From Xylogone sp. PMI_703 (lineage: Eukaryota; Ascomycota; Leotiomycetes): a DNA stretch of 64,000 nucleotides. Below, piece by piece: positions 36,301 to 47,838 of the stretch; the first letter of the stretch is position 1; the number at the start of each line of letters is the position of its first letter. The stretch is taken from NCBI GenBank assembly GCA_021399445.1, contig JAJTUQ010000004.1, forward strand, positions 1,922,001 through 1,986,000, given 5' to 3'. A model generated the notes under the pieces. The model made no database searches, was not told where the DNA came from, and saw only the letters and a list, made by a program, of their open reading frames with translations. The position numbers and the translations under genes are program-made.

Positions 36301-38503
36301 TGACGCGGGTGCGAAAGGGTGATGTAAGTCCGCATATCACATTATCCTTGAAGTGTAGACTTGACGTTGCAAGACTATTCTTGTTCATACATCCGGTAAT
36401 CATCTACTGGCTTCCGCATTCATACAAGTGTGTCACTACAGTGGTCTTCAGGTAAACTCTACTATCTCTTGCACAGACAGGAACTGATGGACGGCTAGCC
36501 TTTCGTCACGTATAAGTATGAGTCCGAAAAAACGTATTATCGGCAAGTACAAAATATGTCCGAAAACTACCTTATACCTACAGATGTCCCTACATGGACT
36601 AGGAGTCTCATACAGAACATGAAGGGACAAGAGCCAAATGTGATAATCGTATCAGCTGCATCATATAATCACCAGGACCTCCTGAAATGTCTCAAGAAGA
36701 ATGGAAGATATCTGTTACTGAAGCACCAATCTGACTTTTCGAATATAAACGTTTTCGATAAAGCTGCCTTTACTAAATCAGGTAGTTTTATCTCATTTGA
36801 CATATTCGATATGATTAAAGAAGGAAATGAAGATATCAGCGAGTAAGTCTTCATCGTGTAATACGCATTTCTGACTAAATTTCTGACTTCTCTAGATTAC
36901 TCCAAGAAGCATTAAACTTATACCGTCACGGGGTCCTTGCCCGCCTACCTCGACCTTCCGTATTTGATATTTCGCAGTTTAGTGATGCCGTCTTAACTGC
37001 TTCCAATACAGAAAACCTGGAGAGGATAGTTCTTGAGTGCAATCAACATTCAAACGTTCCTGTAAGTACTACATAATATCTGGGTTAGTTGAGGCCGCTA
37101 ATTCCAATAACTAGTGTCGAGCAAATTATACGCCTCTAGAATTTGATTCCTCTGCAACGTATCTCATGGTAGGATGTCTTGGAGGACTTGGGCGAAGCCT
37201 TTCGTGAGCCTTCTACTTAACTGCAGTTCTGCACTTTACTTATCTTGATACTGACTACTGTTCTTACTCAGGAGCTGGATGTGTCGCAGAGGTGCGAGGA
37301 ACTTTGTTTTTCTCTCGCGATCTGGAGCAACAAAGCCAGAAGCAGTGGCACTTCTGAAGGAGCTTGAACTATACGCAGAACAGAACGACATTGTCATAAC
37401 CGCCAAAGTAGTCCGTGGAGATGTATCCATGCGTGAGGATGTTGATAAAGCGATCTCTGCAGCAGTAACTCCTATCAAAGGAGTGATACAGGCAGCAGCC
37501 ACATTTCAGGTGCGTATCGCTTATTTTCTCATAATACCAGGATCGTAAAGTAATAAACTGTACAGGAATGTCTATTTGAGGATATGACGGTAGAGAAATT
37601 CCATGAAGTCCTCGATCCAAAGGTTCGAGGAACTATAAACTTGCACGAAGCCCTCATCGACCAGAACTTGGATTTCTTCGTAATGACCAGCTCATCGCTC
37701 GGAATTAAGGCTCCGGCAACACAGAGCAGTTATGCAGCGGCAAATGCCTTCTTGGATTCTATGGCGAGACATAGGTGGAGTCTCAGTATGCAAGCTACAT
37801 CCTTATCCCTAGGCATGGTACAAGAGGTTGGACGTATAGAAGAGAATCCAGGTAACTACCCCCCCTACTGTATCACTATTTCTAGATCTAAATGACCATA
37901 GAAATTGAGTCGGCCATGCTTCTCAACGGCTTGTATGGCATCGATGAAGCTGAGTTTCTCACGATGATGGAGCTTGCTTGCAAACCATGCGACCTCAGCT
38001 CTCACAGCGCCGGGCATTCAAATTACGATCCATATTCGAACGCGCATATAATCACAGGCATGGAGAGAAATCGTCTTGACCCTACTCCAGCATTCGAAGG
38101 TGTTTGGCTGAACGATCAACGTCTTCAACATCTGACCCTCCAACACCAAGCCTCCAATGCCGGCCAAGTAACTCAGAACTCTAGTACAGTGAATACACTT
38201 GCAGAAGCTTTCAAAACTGGCGGTGAAGCTGCTGTGAAGAATGCAGTGAGAGATGTTATCCTTGGTCGATTCTCCAAATTGCTGTTGATCCCAGTAGAGA
38301 ATCTGGAACATAGCATGTCAAGACCCTTAGCAGATTTGGGCATGGATAGCATGATTACTAGTGATGTAAGGGCTCTGGCGTGGAAAGAGTTCAAGGCAGA
38401 CGTACCGTTTCTGAAGATTTTGGAGAAAGGGCTGTTACTTGGAGAGCTGGTGGAGCTAGTCTGGGAGAAGATGGATGAAAGTTTGAAACACGGAGGTGCA
38501 TGA
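30349..38503 (+). CDS. Highly reducing type I polyketide synthase, about 2371 codons in 20 exons, with one in-frame TGA
   Basis: Twenty exons join in phase from the ATG at 30349 to TGA at 38501-38503; introns are mostly 45-60 bp, one of 92 bp (31737-31828). Domain order: ketosynthase (DTACSSS, Cys codon 31061-31063; CHGTGTP and NLGHTEGA histidines), acyltransferase (GHSAG, split by intron 32633-32686), dehydratase (WLRDHK His near 33680; ALDG Asp near 34270), a degenerate C-methyltransferase-like region (about 34720-35250), enoyl reductase (about 35870-36840), ketoreductase (GCLGGLGRS; SYAAAN) and ACP (GMDSM, Ser codon 38348-38350). There is no release domain, as usual for this class. Oddities: an in-frame TGA at 34075-34077 in the dehydratase; the methyltransferase lacks a glycine-rich SAM motif; the reductase's usual GGVG NADPH loop reads SGNHLLAS (36374-36451). 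So the gene is either very recently inactivated or the TGA lies in an intron I could not place. Product unknown. Confidence 0.88.
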
Positions 38504-38549
38504 TTTTGCTCTAGTATTATTTCTTATTTCTATAATTTAGCAGCTATCT

Positions 38550-40461
38550 TCATAGCTGAGTCGTCCCATCGGCCAAGTCTTTCATTGCTTGTTCCTGCAG
38601 TATTTTCTTTATCGTTTTGCCGGAAGCAGTTTTGGGGAGTGAGTCTAGAAATCTGACTCCTCCATCTAGTGCTTTGTACTTGGCCAGTCGAGACCCCAGG
38701 AATGCCTTAAGCTCTTCTTCTGTTGGTATTATCTCGGTATCGGAGGGCTGCTTCACAACTACATAAGCCCTTGGGAGTTCGCTCTCTTGCGTTGGCGATT
38801 TTATGCCAACTACCGCAACGTCTATTACCAGGGGATGCTGCATTAGACACGCTTCTAGCTCCGCTGGAGCAACTTGCCATCCTCGAACCTTGATCATCTC
38901 CTATCCCGGGATATCAGCCATTATCGTTCTTCTTTGGATCACAGTTATGGGAGATCTCTTCTTACTTTGCTGCGACCAACTAAGTACCACTTTCCTTCGT
39001 TACAGTAAGCAATGTCTCCGGTTTTCAACCACCCATCTGCAAATGTGCCCATTGTTGCCTTATCATTTCCAAGATATCGTGTCATCATTGATGGTCCTCT
39101 TAGCACAACTTCGCCCTGAAATCCATCCTCAATTACCTCGTTTCCATTTGTATCAATTATCCTGTCTCGTCAATACGAACACTTCATACCACTAATTTTG
39201 AAGAAGAAGAGACATCTTACTTTGCTTCGACATTAGCTAGTAAACGCCCACAACTACCTGTTTCGTCGCTCTCTCCATGAAGAAAGCTCGTCGCCGTCCC
39301 AAATTCCGAAAGGCCCCATGCTCTTACGATTCTTGCATCCCTACATAACCACCTTTGAAATTTCTTCTGTGCTCCGACATCCAACGGCGCACCAGCACAT
39401 CTCACGAATCGTAAACTCTTCAGCCTCTCTTTTGTCTCTTCTTCCATTCCAGCCTCGCCCTGCAATATCATGCTTATGATCGCAGGAACCATGGATGTTT
39501 CAGTGATCTGATACTTATGAATAGTTTTTAGAAAAGGAGTGAAGGCAAATCGGGGAAGAATATAAGTAGGGATTCCATAACGTAGAGGATCAATGTGTGA
39601 TGCTGTCGCGGCCACGCCATGGAACATTGGGAGGCAGAGAAGTCGAGATACTGGGTAAGGTTTGGGGTCGGGATCATGAGAAGCGATGCAACGAGCTATG
39701 GTTGCGTGATGGGATACGGTTGCTATCTTGAATAATCCGGTCGTACCGCTCGTAGAGAATAATGAAGCTATGTTTTCCTTTGAGCTGGTTTCGTTGTTGA
39801 AGTGCTCCCATGCACTCTCTCCGTGTTGAAGGAGTGTTTGCCAAGATTGGAAGCTGGGTGGAACGGAGGGGTTGTGGGGCGTATCAAAGATGAATATATT
39901 GTCCACTGAAACCGGATCGGAGAGATTGCTATTTGAGAGTATAATATTGGAGATATGCTGGGGCGAAGTAATGATGTATTTTACGGATGTTGAAGAAAAT
40001 ATGTGAGATAGCTCTTCGGGAGTGTTGCTCGGATTTGATCCAACAAATGAAGCGCCGGTACCTACGATCCCTAAGTAAAGCATGGGGTACATAATCTGTC
40101 TCATAAAGTTAAAGCAAACTTGGTTGATGTAGTTTTCAACCTAATTGAGATGAACAACTTACGTCACTGAAGGAATGTACGAGCACACTATCTCCAGGTT
40201 TCACGCCATGACTTTTGAAACCACTTATCAGCTTTTTGACGATACTCCGGGCTTGGGAATAGGTGAGTCTCCGCCTATCGTCGATAGCATCGATATATAT
40301 CTAACAGATTATTATTATCTTATACTTGATCCGCGTAGTAGGAGCTGGAGTGATTAAGGAACTCTCACATCTTTATCCCGGTCATACTCAGTACCTTCAA
40401 AGGTCCAAGTAAGTAGATCGATGTTTGGGATGTCGATGTACCTCGCAGGAGAGAACACCAT
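38550..40461 (-). CDS. Acyl/aryl-CoA ligase of the AMP-binding (4-coumarate-CoA ligase-like) family, 550 aa
   Basis: Exons on the minus strand (40461-40369, 40300-40163, 40095-39221, 39161-38966, 38900-38550) join in phase to 550 aa. Adenylate-forming motifs are present: STSGTTGLFK (A3 P-loop; the usual Pro-Lys is Leu-Phe-Lys here), a CAGAPL turn, WGLSEFG, GWLKTGDIAY with the ribose-binding Asp, and the C-terminal hinge VGRSKEMIKVRGWQV. The catalytic lysine follows in KTASGKTIKK. The enzyme should activate a carboxylic acid as acyl-AMP and transfer it to CoA. It stops 46 bp from the PKS stop codon (tail to tail). A ligase beside a reducing PKS that has no release domain often activates the PKS acid product or a starter. 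No lesions seen. Confidence 0.9.
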
Positions 40462-40715
40462 GACTCAGGCTGAGCTTTTACTATCCACTACGGATGTAAT
40501 AATTACAGATTGACTGTTCCAAGCTGGAACCCTCATTGAGATGTAGATATTCAATATCTCGCCAAGACGCTTACATGCCCTGTACGTACATGATGTACGT
40601 AAATTAGATTTGCTCTACCCCGCAAGGTTGGTAATATAAGTTCTGGCTAAGAGCACTATAAATGGTATGTTCCAGTTTTTATAGAAGACCAAGTGGAAAG
40701 CCTAACTAATCCAGT

Positions 40716-42515
40716 TTAGATATTTACAATAAGAATATCCGCTTCCAATCCACTTAGTCCCTTCTTCTGCAACGTCCCGTCAACAACAGTCCAGTCCGCT
40801 GATCCATATGCAACTTGTTCAATTGACTTCACGGCAGTTGGTAATGTGATAATAACCTTCTTCGTCGAGGCTACATATTCACCATTAGCGATACCAACCA
40901 TCATCTGAGACCCTACGGTCCATGCTGAGACATCTAGCAAGGGACCATTCTTCACTGGTAACTTAGTTACCGGATTTGTGCCAAAGACGAAGTTGAGTAT
41001 GGTCTCAGTCTGCATGAGTTTTCCGATCGTGCCCATGATCTGTTGGATTGGTTCGGAGGACGGGTACCACCAGCTTGATAAGCCCTTCGCGTTATGGTTG
41101 ATTGAGAGAATTAACATGGCGAGGAATTCAGCTTCAGAGGGAACAGTAGCCCAATAACCATCTCCACCAAATCCTTGAAGTACGGCCCATAACGGTTTTG
41201 TTATGGCCTGGAGATTCTCCTGATATGTGGCAAATAGGTCGAGTCGGTTCGATACATCTTCTAACTCTCCCACGCATTCGTCGCAGCCACAGTCACCGTA
41301 CGTTGCGTTACACGGGGTAAGGAATTGCTTGGACCATGTGGCGTTGATGCCGACTGGGTAAGCATCCTCCATGATAATATCGGTACCAGCGGTGTACTGC
41401 TTGAAGTAAAAGTCCGCACAATTGAGGACAAGGCTAACGGGGTGGTAAGGATCAATTTTCTTGATCGCCTTGTAGGATAGTTTGGTTGAGTTGAGGGCAT
41501 TGCCAGCTCCGTCGGGCTCGTCGCCGGTGTACCACATCAGGAGTGAAGTGCGATTCTGGAACATGGTCACCTGCTCTTCAACAGAGGTTATGTTTGTAAA
41601 TGTGTAGCGCATGTCGTACATGTTTAGGAGGTTTATTTCGTCCATTATATCCCAGTACTCATTGAGAGTGTTATAGTTGAATGTCGTGTCATCTGGAACG
41701 AGATTGATGCTAGTCATTCCATAATCTTGGTACTGAAACATGGCATCCGGAGATTTGAAGACATAGTTTGCATCAGTGTAGAAGTTACTTGGGTAGACTG
41801 GATACCAGCCTGCCCAGTTGTTCTTCTTGTTCTGGACATACAGGCCACCGTACAAATTATCTATTTTCACAGCACTTCCACCGTCAGTTCGATCAGGAAG
41901 GATATAGATCTCCGTTGTGGCACTGAAAGTCTGATACCCGTCCAAGGACGTTCCGTAAAGGGCAATTTGGTATGGCTTCAGGCGTGCTTTCAAGCCCGAG
42001 AAGGAGAAGTCGAAGATAGTACCGGTCGAATTCACGGCGACGTTCTGGGATACGAGAAGGGCTCCTGTGTCCTCAACCATGATCTTAACCGCAATGGTGG
42101 TAAATGGACCAGAATCCAGCGCTCGTTTGCCACCATCTGTGTTAGTATAGGTGATGTTGGTAAAAGTCTGACCAAATGTGTAAGATATAGGCGCATCAAC
42201 AATAAAGGAGCCACCTCCATCACTCTCCAGAAAGATGGTGTATCGTGGGCGCACAGTCACATCTAGTAATGGGTCTTTCTGGATCGCAGGATATTTAAAC
42301 TGGCCCCCTGGGTTGAAAGAGGCATTCCTTGCAGTTGTTAGATGGGCATTCTCTCTTATCCAGCTTCAAGTTATGAGGTGTGGTAAAACTCACGTGGGTT
42401 CGTAAGCCTTTCCACACCATGTCAAGACACCCGGAGGTGCATTGAAGGCATGGGTACCACGTGCAATTGATAGCAAACCCACCACCGCAGTGGACAATCC
42501 CACGAGTCCCATCAT
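40716..42515 (-). CDS. Predicted secreted TIM-barrel glycosidase-like protein, 577 aa
   Basis: A first exon (42515-42394) encodes a signal peptide (MMGLVGLSTAVVGLLS, cleavage near THA) and the start of the mature protein. A 66-bp intron leads to exon 2 (42327-40716), joining in phase at PTNASFNPGG. The mature protein has an N-terminal beta-sandwich-like part, then a central region (about residues 160-460) with the look of a glycoside-hydrolase barrel: WYTGDEPDGAG, IIMEDAYPVG, WAVLQGFGGDGYW, GLSSWWYPSS. Acidic residues in the DEPD and MED segments are candidate catalytic groups. There are about ten N-glycosylation sequons and a CGCDEC cysteine cluster. I recognise it only as a fungal secreted hypothetical protein annotated as glycoside-hydrolase-like. 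It is next to a relic sulfatase and a relic sugar transporter, which suggests a role in polysaccharide use. Confidence 0.8.
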
Positions 42516-43573
42516 CGTGGCCCTTGGGGAGTAGGAAGGTGTGTATCACGTGACCTTAAAGAGCCAATGTTCACCTCCTCATGGCAGGTTGTCCAGCATT
42601 TATGTATCGAATCTCGGCGGGACGCGCAGTACAGTGTTTGTATCCCGTTAAGTTTGCTTCCGTGTAATCTTCCACTGGAGGTCCACCGCCCGTGTGCTTT
42701 GGCGTCCTCGCAGAATTGCGGTCCGAATGCCCTGTCATGGCGGCAGCAGTTTCCGGTCGATCAATGCAACGTTGCAGAGTCGGTGTAGTCGAGGAGGATC
42801 GAGCATCTCGAATCTCAAATTGATACGGTATTGCTGATACGGACATAACCTGCTTATAATAAATGTTAGTTATGGGGAACTAAACTTTTGCGATGCTGCG
42901 AAAACAAATTGGTGATAGAGAGATACTTGAACAGGTTGACTAACTACAGCTTTGGGCACTATGAAGCATAAAGTCTCTCATGTGATGGAACAGAAGCATT
43001 TGTATTCTGCAGAGTACAAAGTGTAACGTGGTTGAGCTTTTGGATGTAATGAGATGAGATGGATGTTTGTTGCGAAAACGGCGGAGCATGATCACAGGCA
43101 CATCCCTTATCGCCCTATCCTACTGTACACCACAGTCGCATCCTCCTCCCACTGCCGAAGCGACGAAGCTTGTTCGGGAATCTGCAAAGCTTGAACTACC
43201 ACTAGCACGGGCAGGGTGCCCCGTATCAGGTGACCGGATATTCACTGCTCATAATTGTACTGGAAGAAAAATAGATTCTTAAGCCCATGATACACTTTCG
43301 TAGCCCATTGAAATGAATTCAAGTCTCCGATGAGGTTGAGCAGCCAATGGTATTCATGGCTCCAGAGGCATCGTTGTATCCTCTTTATAATGCACTGGCT
43401 GGATATGAGGTTCTGGTCAAGAATAAATATGTACATACCAATTATAATTTCCTTTATAGAGCACATGGCACATGGATTTATGAGTTCGAGGGACTAGGTC
43501 CAGGGAGTATAACGGATACACTCTATTACCGCATAAATCCGAAACTACCTTGAGTATATATGCGTTCCTAAAT
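42516..43573. other. Intergenic, no gene seen
   Basis: 1.06 kb between the 5' end of the glycosidase-like gene and the sulfatase remnant. Frames such as 42571-42846 (minus) have no protein-like character. The part near 42516-42600 should be the glycosidase-like gene's promoter. Confidence 0.4.
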
Positions 43574-44911
43574 CTATTCTACCAACTGATCTTTAACCAC
43601 GTTATAGATAGCACCCGGATCGAACATGCCAGTTTCAGCATAATACGTCTTCCAATGCTCAACCAATTCAGCGAGAATTGCAGGCTCCTCATTTGCCTTG
43701 TCATGAATCTCTGCTGGATCTGCTTCCATATCATAGAGCTCCCAGGTTTCATTTCCCCGGGGCGGCGTCATGTACACAGCTTTCCATCTCCCTCGGCGAA
43801 TGGCCCTTAATCCGAAGAGTTCCCAGCCGGTGATGGCTCCCTGTTCATCGTGAACAGAGCTTTTCGATAAGTCCTCCGATGACAGATGAGATACCCACGA
43901 GGCGCCCCGGATAGGTAGAACTTCGTGTCCTCGGAAGGATCGACCCGGATGTGGTACTTGAGCAAGCTCTAGGATAGTGGGTAAAATATCCATGACAGTA
44001 GTGAATGTGTTCGTGATCGAACCAGCTTTTGCTTGGAGCGGCGGGTATCGTACTAAGCAGGGGCAACGAATTCCACCTTCGGTAATCCAAGTCTTGAATC
44101 TTCTCGATGGAGCCATGGAGGCACATGCCCACGCAGCGCCATACCAGACAAAGGAGTCCGGATTCCCAATGTTATCCAGTGTATTATTATAGTGGGTTTC
44201 AATAAGAGCCCCCATGCTCTTCGAAGTACCCAATAGCGGAATTGCTTCTAATAATGTGCCTTCTGCTCCATTGTCTGACATGAACAAGATGAAAGTGTTA
44301 TCGAGTTCATCTGTTGTCTCAAGATAATCAACTACCCGTTTGATATTTTGATCAATGACATCTACCATGGCGGCAAAAACTTCCATTTTCCTAGCAGAGC
44401 TTAATCTTTCTTCTGTCGCAAGATCAGCCCAGTCAGGCGGCAATAATCCAACCATTGGCGCAGCTTCGGTATCCCTTGGGATCAACCCAAGATTGCTCAT
44501 CTGCTGTAGACGTCGCGATCGAAGTGCTTCCGGTCCATCATCGTACACTCCTTTGTATTTGTCAATTACCTCGCGAGGAGCTTGTAGCGGCCAATGCGGT
44601 GCGGTGAATGGAAGATAAGCAAAGAAAGATTTTGACTTCTCTTCTTCAGTCCTTTTATCAAAATATTCGAATAACTCGTCCGTGAAAGTTTTGGTAGAAT
44701 AGAAGTCTGATGGGAGGCCTGTCTGACGGTTTAAATACTTGCCGTCCCGCATCCAGAATTTGTTTGGGTCTGCAACAGCCATTGAGGGCCGTTTTTCTCC
44801 CTCTTTAAATTGTGGTTCGTAGTTGAAATGATTGCCACTTCCAGGGAGGTAGACGAATCCTTTATCAAATCCTCGAGAACACGGCGCGTGTTCTTGAGCT
44901 GCTCCGAGGTG
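43574..44911 (-). pseudogene. Arylsulfatase, truncated at the 5' end, catalytic cysteine missing
   Basis: The frame from about 44911 down to 43574 encodes about 445 residues of a fungal arylsulfatase. It has HLGAAQEHAP (normally after KW), GNHFNYEP, the hydrophobic FFAYLPFTAPHWPLQAP with the substrate His, FMSDNGAEG with metal-binding Asp and Asn, a later EGGIRCPCLVRYP, and a conserved C-terminus around WELYDMEADPAEIHD. A splice acceptor-like AG precedes the first conserved residue, but no upstream exon can be found in the next kilobase. The missing N-terminus (about 150 residues in relatives) contains the C-x-P-x-R motif whose Cys becomes formylglycine, plus two metal ligands, so the product would be inactive. 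An ATG at 44782 could start a shorter 402-aa frame, which is still without the active site. Enzymes of this family release sulfate from aryl or sugar esters. Confidence 0.8.
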
Positions 44912-45632
44912 CCTATTCTGACTTTAAGCTTCGCGAACGATTGTCGTAGTCAATCAAGTCTTTTCGTCGCCATAATTCTTTCCCGGTGTCGAGAGGAGTG
45001 TGATTTGAGATTGGAAAAGTGTCTCTTCACTTTTGTTATAAAAGAAAGCTAGGTCAGTTGAAAGCTTCAGTACGGAATTATATGGGACACCTCTTTTGGG
45101 TCTAGTTTCGTTTACTTCATGTTATTGGCGAAGGGGAACCAGGATTGTTGTTGTTGGCTTTTAGCTAGAGCGGGGAGACGGCGGAGAACAAAATGGTTCG
45201 TTTTCGGACTTCGCTCTATGGTGTACGCCTTTCTTTACCGGCCACAAGGGCTTCGGATTTACATACGCACATATACAAGGAATCAGAATCAGTATTGCTT
45301 CCTATCCTTTTCTATAAGCAAAAAGTATATCGCTTGGAAGAATCGGTTCTCTTCCATGAGTGAATGCGGATGCTGCTAGTTGGAAGAAGGGAAACGGACA
45401 TAACAACGACAATGGATCTAGCAAGGTGCCTCCCGCATGCATAGATCGCACCGATTCCCCGTGAAGCTACAGCTTATTAGGTTTAAAATGGTCACATAAA
45501 GTGCGTCCCAAATGAACATTATTACAGTGGTACAAATAATGGTTCCTGCGAGTATGAAAAGGTGGCCTTGGATCTTCTCTTTAGATATTCGCTGTAGCTA
45601 AATACAACCAAGACCCAATGTGCCTCTGGCCC
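44912..45632. other. Intergenic, missing sulfatase 5' end not found
   Basis: 720 bp searched for the sulfatase N-terminal exon (the metal-binding Asp pair and C-x-P-x-R motif). None was seen on either strand. Nothing else recognisable. Confidence 0.45.
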
Positions 45633-47516
45633 TTATACCACCTCCTTTGTCTCCTCCACGTGGACAACAACTTTTTCATCTTTCTCTTCACTAGTTAAGC
45701 CGACCTGGGCAGTCTTGAATTTTCGAACAGGATAACCTTCAAGGAATAGCTTGTCAATTTCTTCGAGAGTCCTTCCTTTGCATTCTGGAACACATAAATA
45801 TCCGAAAACCAACGCACATATGGTGGTGGCCCCAAAAACAAAGCCGACCTTTGATCCGAGATTCGCGTATGGTGCGTCTAACAAGTAAGGAATGGAGAAA
45901 GTGGTCACGAATCTGGATAACACAGCTGTTAGTGTTTTTATGCCTTTAGAGTATCTAATTGGAGTCATACTGTATAAGAATGTTTATTACCGATGCGACT
46001 CGATAAGTTTTATCACGAAGTCGCAAAGTAGGAATCTCCGAAGAAATAACATGAGAGGTTGGGGCCCACCCGACGTAAAAGCCAAAGTTGAAAACTGAGA
46101 GCAGCGATACTACACCAAGCTTCATGCTGCGTGTGATGGTAGATGGTGTACCAAGCCCACTCATAGCGAAAAGGGCGACAGCTTGAATAGTTCCACCAAA
46201 CATTAGTAGGGGACTGTAAGCGCCTAGACGTCAGCTCTTATACAACAATAGAATGGACCCCTTCTTTTATTAGGACACGTACCGTCGACCAAGCCGATCA
46301 AGCAAGGTCATGGCTACTATGACGGCCACAGTGTTAATGGCTTGGTTAATAACCGTCATAGTAAAAGGGTCCACAGTGCCCAGAGATTTGATATAGATAG
46401 TGCCATATTTTGCCGTAAACACCTGGCCGGTGATCTGCAGGAAGAAGTTTGTCCCCAACAGTAATCCAAGTACGCTTAGCATCTGGGTTTTTGAAAAGCT
46501 CTGAATATTTTCCCTGCTGGACTTCTAGCTCCAGAGAAATTCGTAGTTCCTCGTACTCCGATTGTATCTGTTCTGTATTAAATCAACCCCGGCGTAGTTT
46601 TGTAAGTGAATCTAAGGATTCTTCGCCTCTCGTGTTAAGAAGAAGCCATCTAGGGGACTAATACCGACGCCAACAACAACAGGCCTCAGCCACGACGTGT
46701 AATAATTATACCCCTGGTATAAACCATATTGCGGATGCGACGAATGATGGAATAACTAAGAAGAGGCCAAAGGGGATTCTCCATTGCTTGTCGCCCTCGA
46801 GTGAACTGGTTGCTTGGCATATAATGCTCATGATCAAACCTCCAAGCTATAGATAATCAGCATATAGTATCTTGACGAAAGACGGGTGAACCTTCTGAAA
46901 TTGAGCATGAGTTGGTAAGTCCCTACAACCAGACCGCGAACCTCTCGAGGAACAATTTCGGCTTGAAAAATGGGAACCACAGACAATTCCATGCCAACAC
47001 ATCCATCTACAGACCAGTCAGCCGCTGTACACGAATTGATCGGGAACGGAAAATTATGTACAATTCAGCAACCTAGCAGTGAGAATCTGCGCCCGCGAAT
47101 TCGAAGTAATGACAATAACAGCCGTGCAGATAGCATACAAACTCATAACAAACATAGCCATTCGACGACCATATCGAGCACTTATCATGCTGCCAACAAT
47201 GAGGCCTAATTCATAAGTCAGCCTTCGTTCTCTTGTATTAACTGTATTGAAGGATGGATGTACCGATCGCGAATCCTGCATAAGGCAAACTATTCAGTAG
47301 AGAGAGGAAGTAGGGCTGGATCGAATATGTCTTCGATTTGGAATTGTAAACCCCAAACTTTTTCTCAAAGGCATCCATTGCTTGGGTTGTCGAGAAAGCA
47401 GTCTGATCGAACCCAAAGTTGAACTGGGAGACAGCTATCAAGCAACATGATAGCAGGAGAGTTCGGTTGAATGATTTCCACACTATGGCAGCACTGTCCT
47501 TGATAGACGATATCAT
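45633..47516 (-). pseudogene. MFS sugar (alpha-glucoside-type) transporter, broken
   Basis: Pieces of one minus-strand gene follow in order. Exon 47516-47264 has the first helix region with FNFGFDQTAFSTTQA. Exon 47205 onward has the ARYGRRMA loop motif, then VGMELSVVPIFQAE and PREVRG. A middle part contains SPRWLL and QIQSEYEEL. Then come FFLQITGQVF, DRLGRR, WAPTSHV and RDKTYRVASVINI, and the terminal exon has PECKGRTLEEID, ending at 45633. Lesions: an in-frame TGA at 46583-46585 just before the QIQSEYEEL region; a frame change at a G run near 46453-46456, between the central loop and FFLQITG; and no proper GT donor after the LMLNF segment near 46900. Intact relatives carry maltose, glucose or other sugars across the plasma membrane. 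Two or three independent breaks make this a pseudogene rather than a reading error. Confidence 0.78.
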
Positions 47517-47838
47517 GATGAAGCCAACGTCCCTATGTCACTTTCAAGATGAATGACACAGACTCAATCCCAGGTGATGTGCATCATTTATGAGGGATGC
47601 CGACTCTCAACCTGGAGAAGTCTTGGCAACCGTGGAGAAGAGCGCCGGACCTGCATCGGCAAAGCTCTGGCAAATGTGTGGAGATCTACGGTGTGGAATT
47701 TCATGGCGAATATTGCCTCTCAACGCTAAAGTCTTCTCCCCGTCTCCCCGCCGCCTCCGCACTTATAAGAGTTATACTCCGCGACCCCAGATCTGAACTG
47801 GGATACCAATCATTCCTCTTTGGAGCTCTTTAGGTCAA

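Noticed and set aside
36324..36373. Frame running through this part of the PKS as coding sequence
   Set aside because: Reading through gives no reductase similarity, whereas splicing out 50 bp restores the expected strand after GD; taken as an intron.
42571..42846. 91-aa minus-strand frame next to the glycosidase-like gene
   Set aside because: Composition is random-like, no signal peptide or family motif, so I left it out as a gene.
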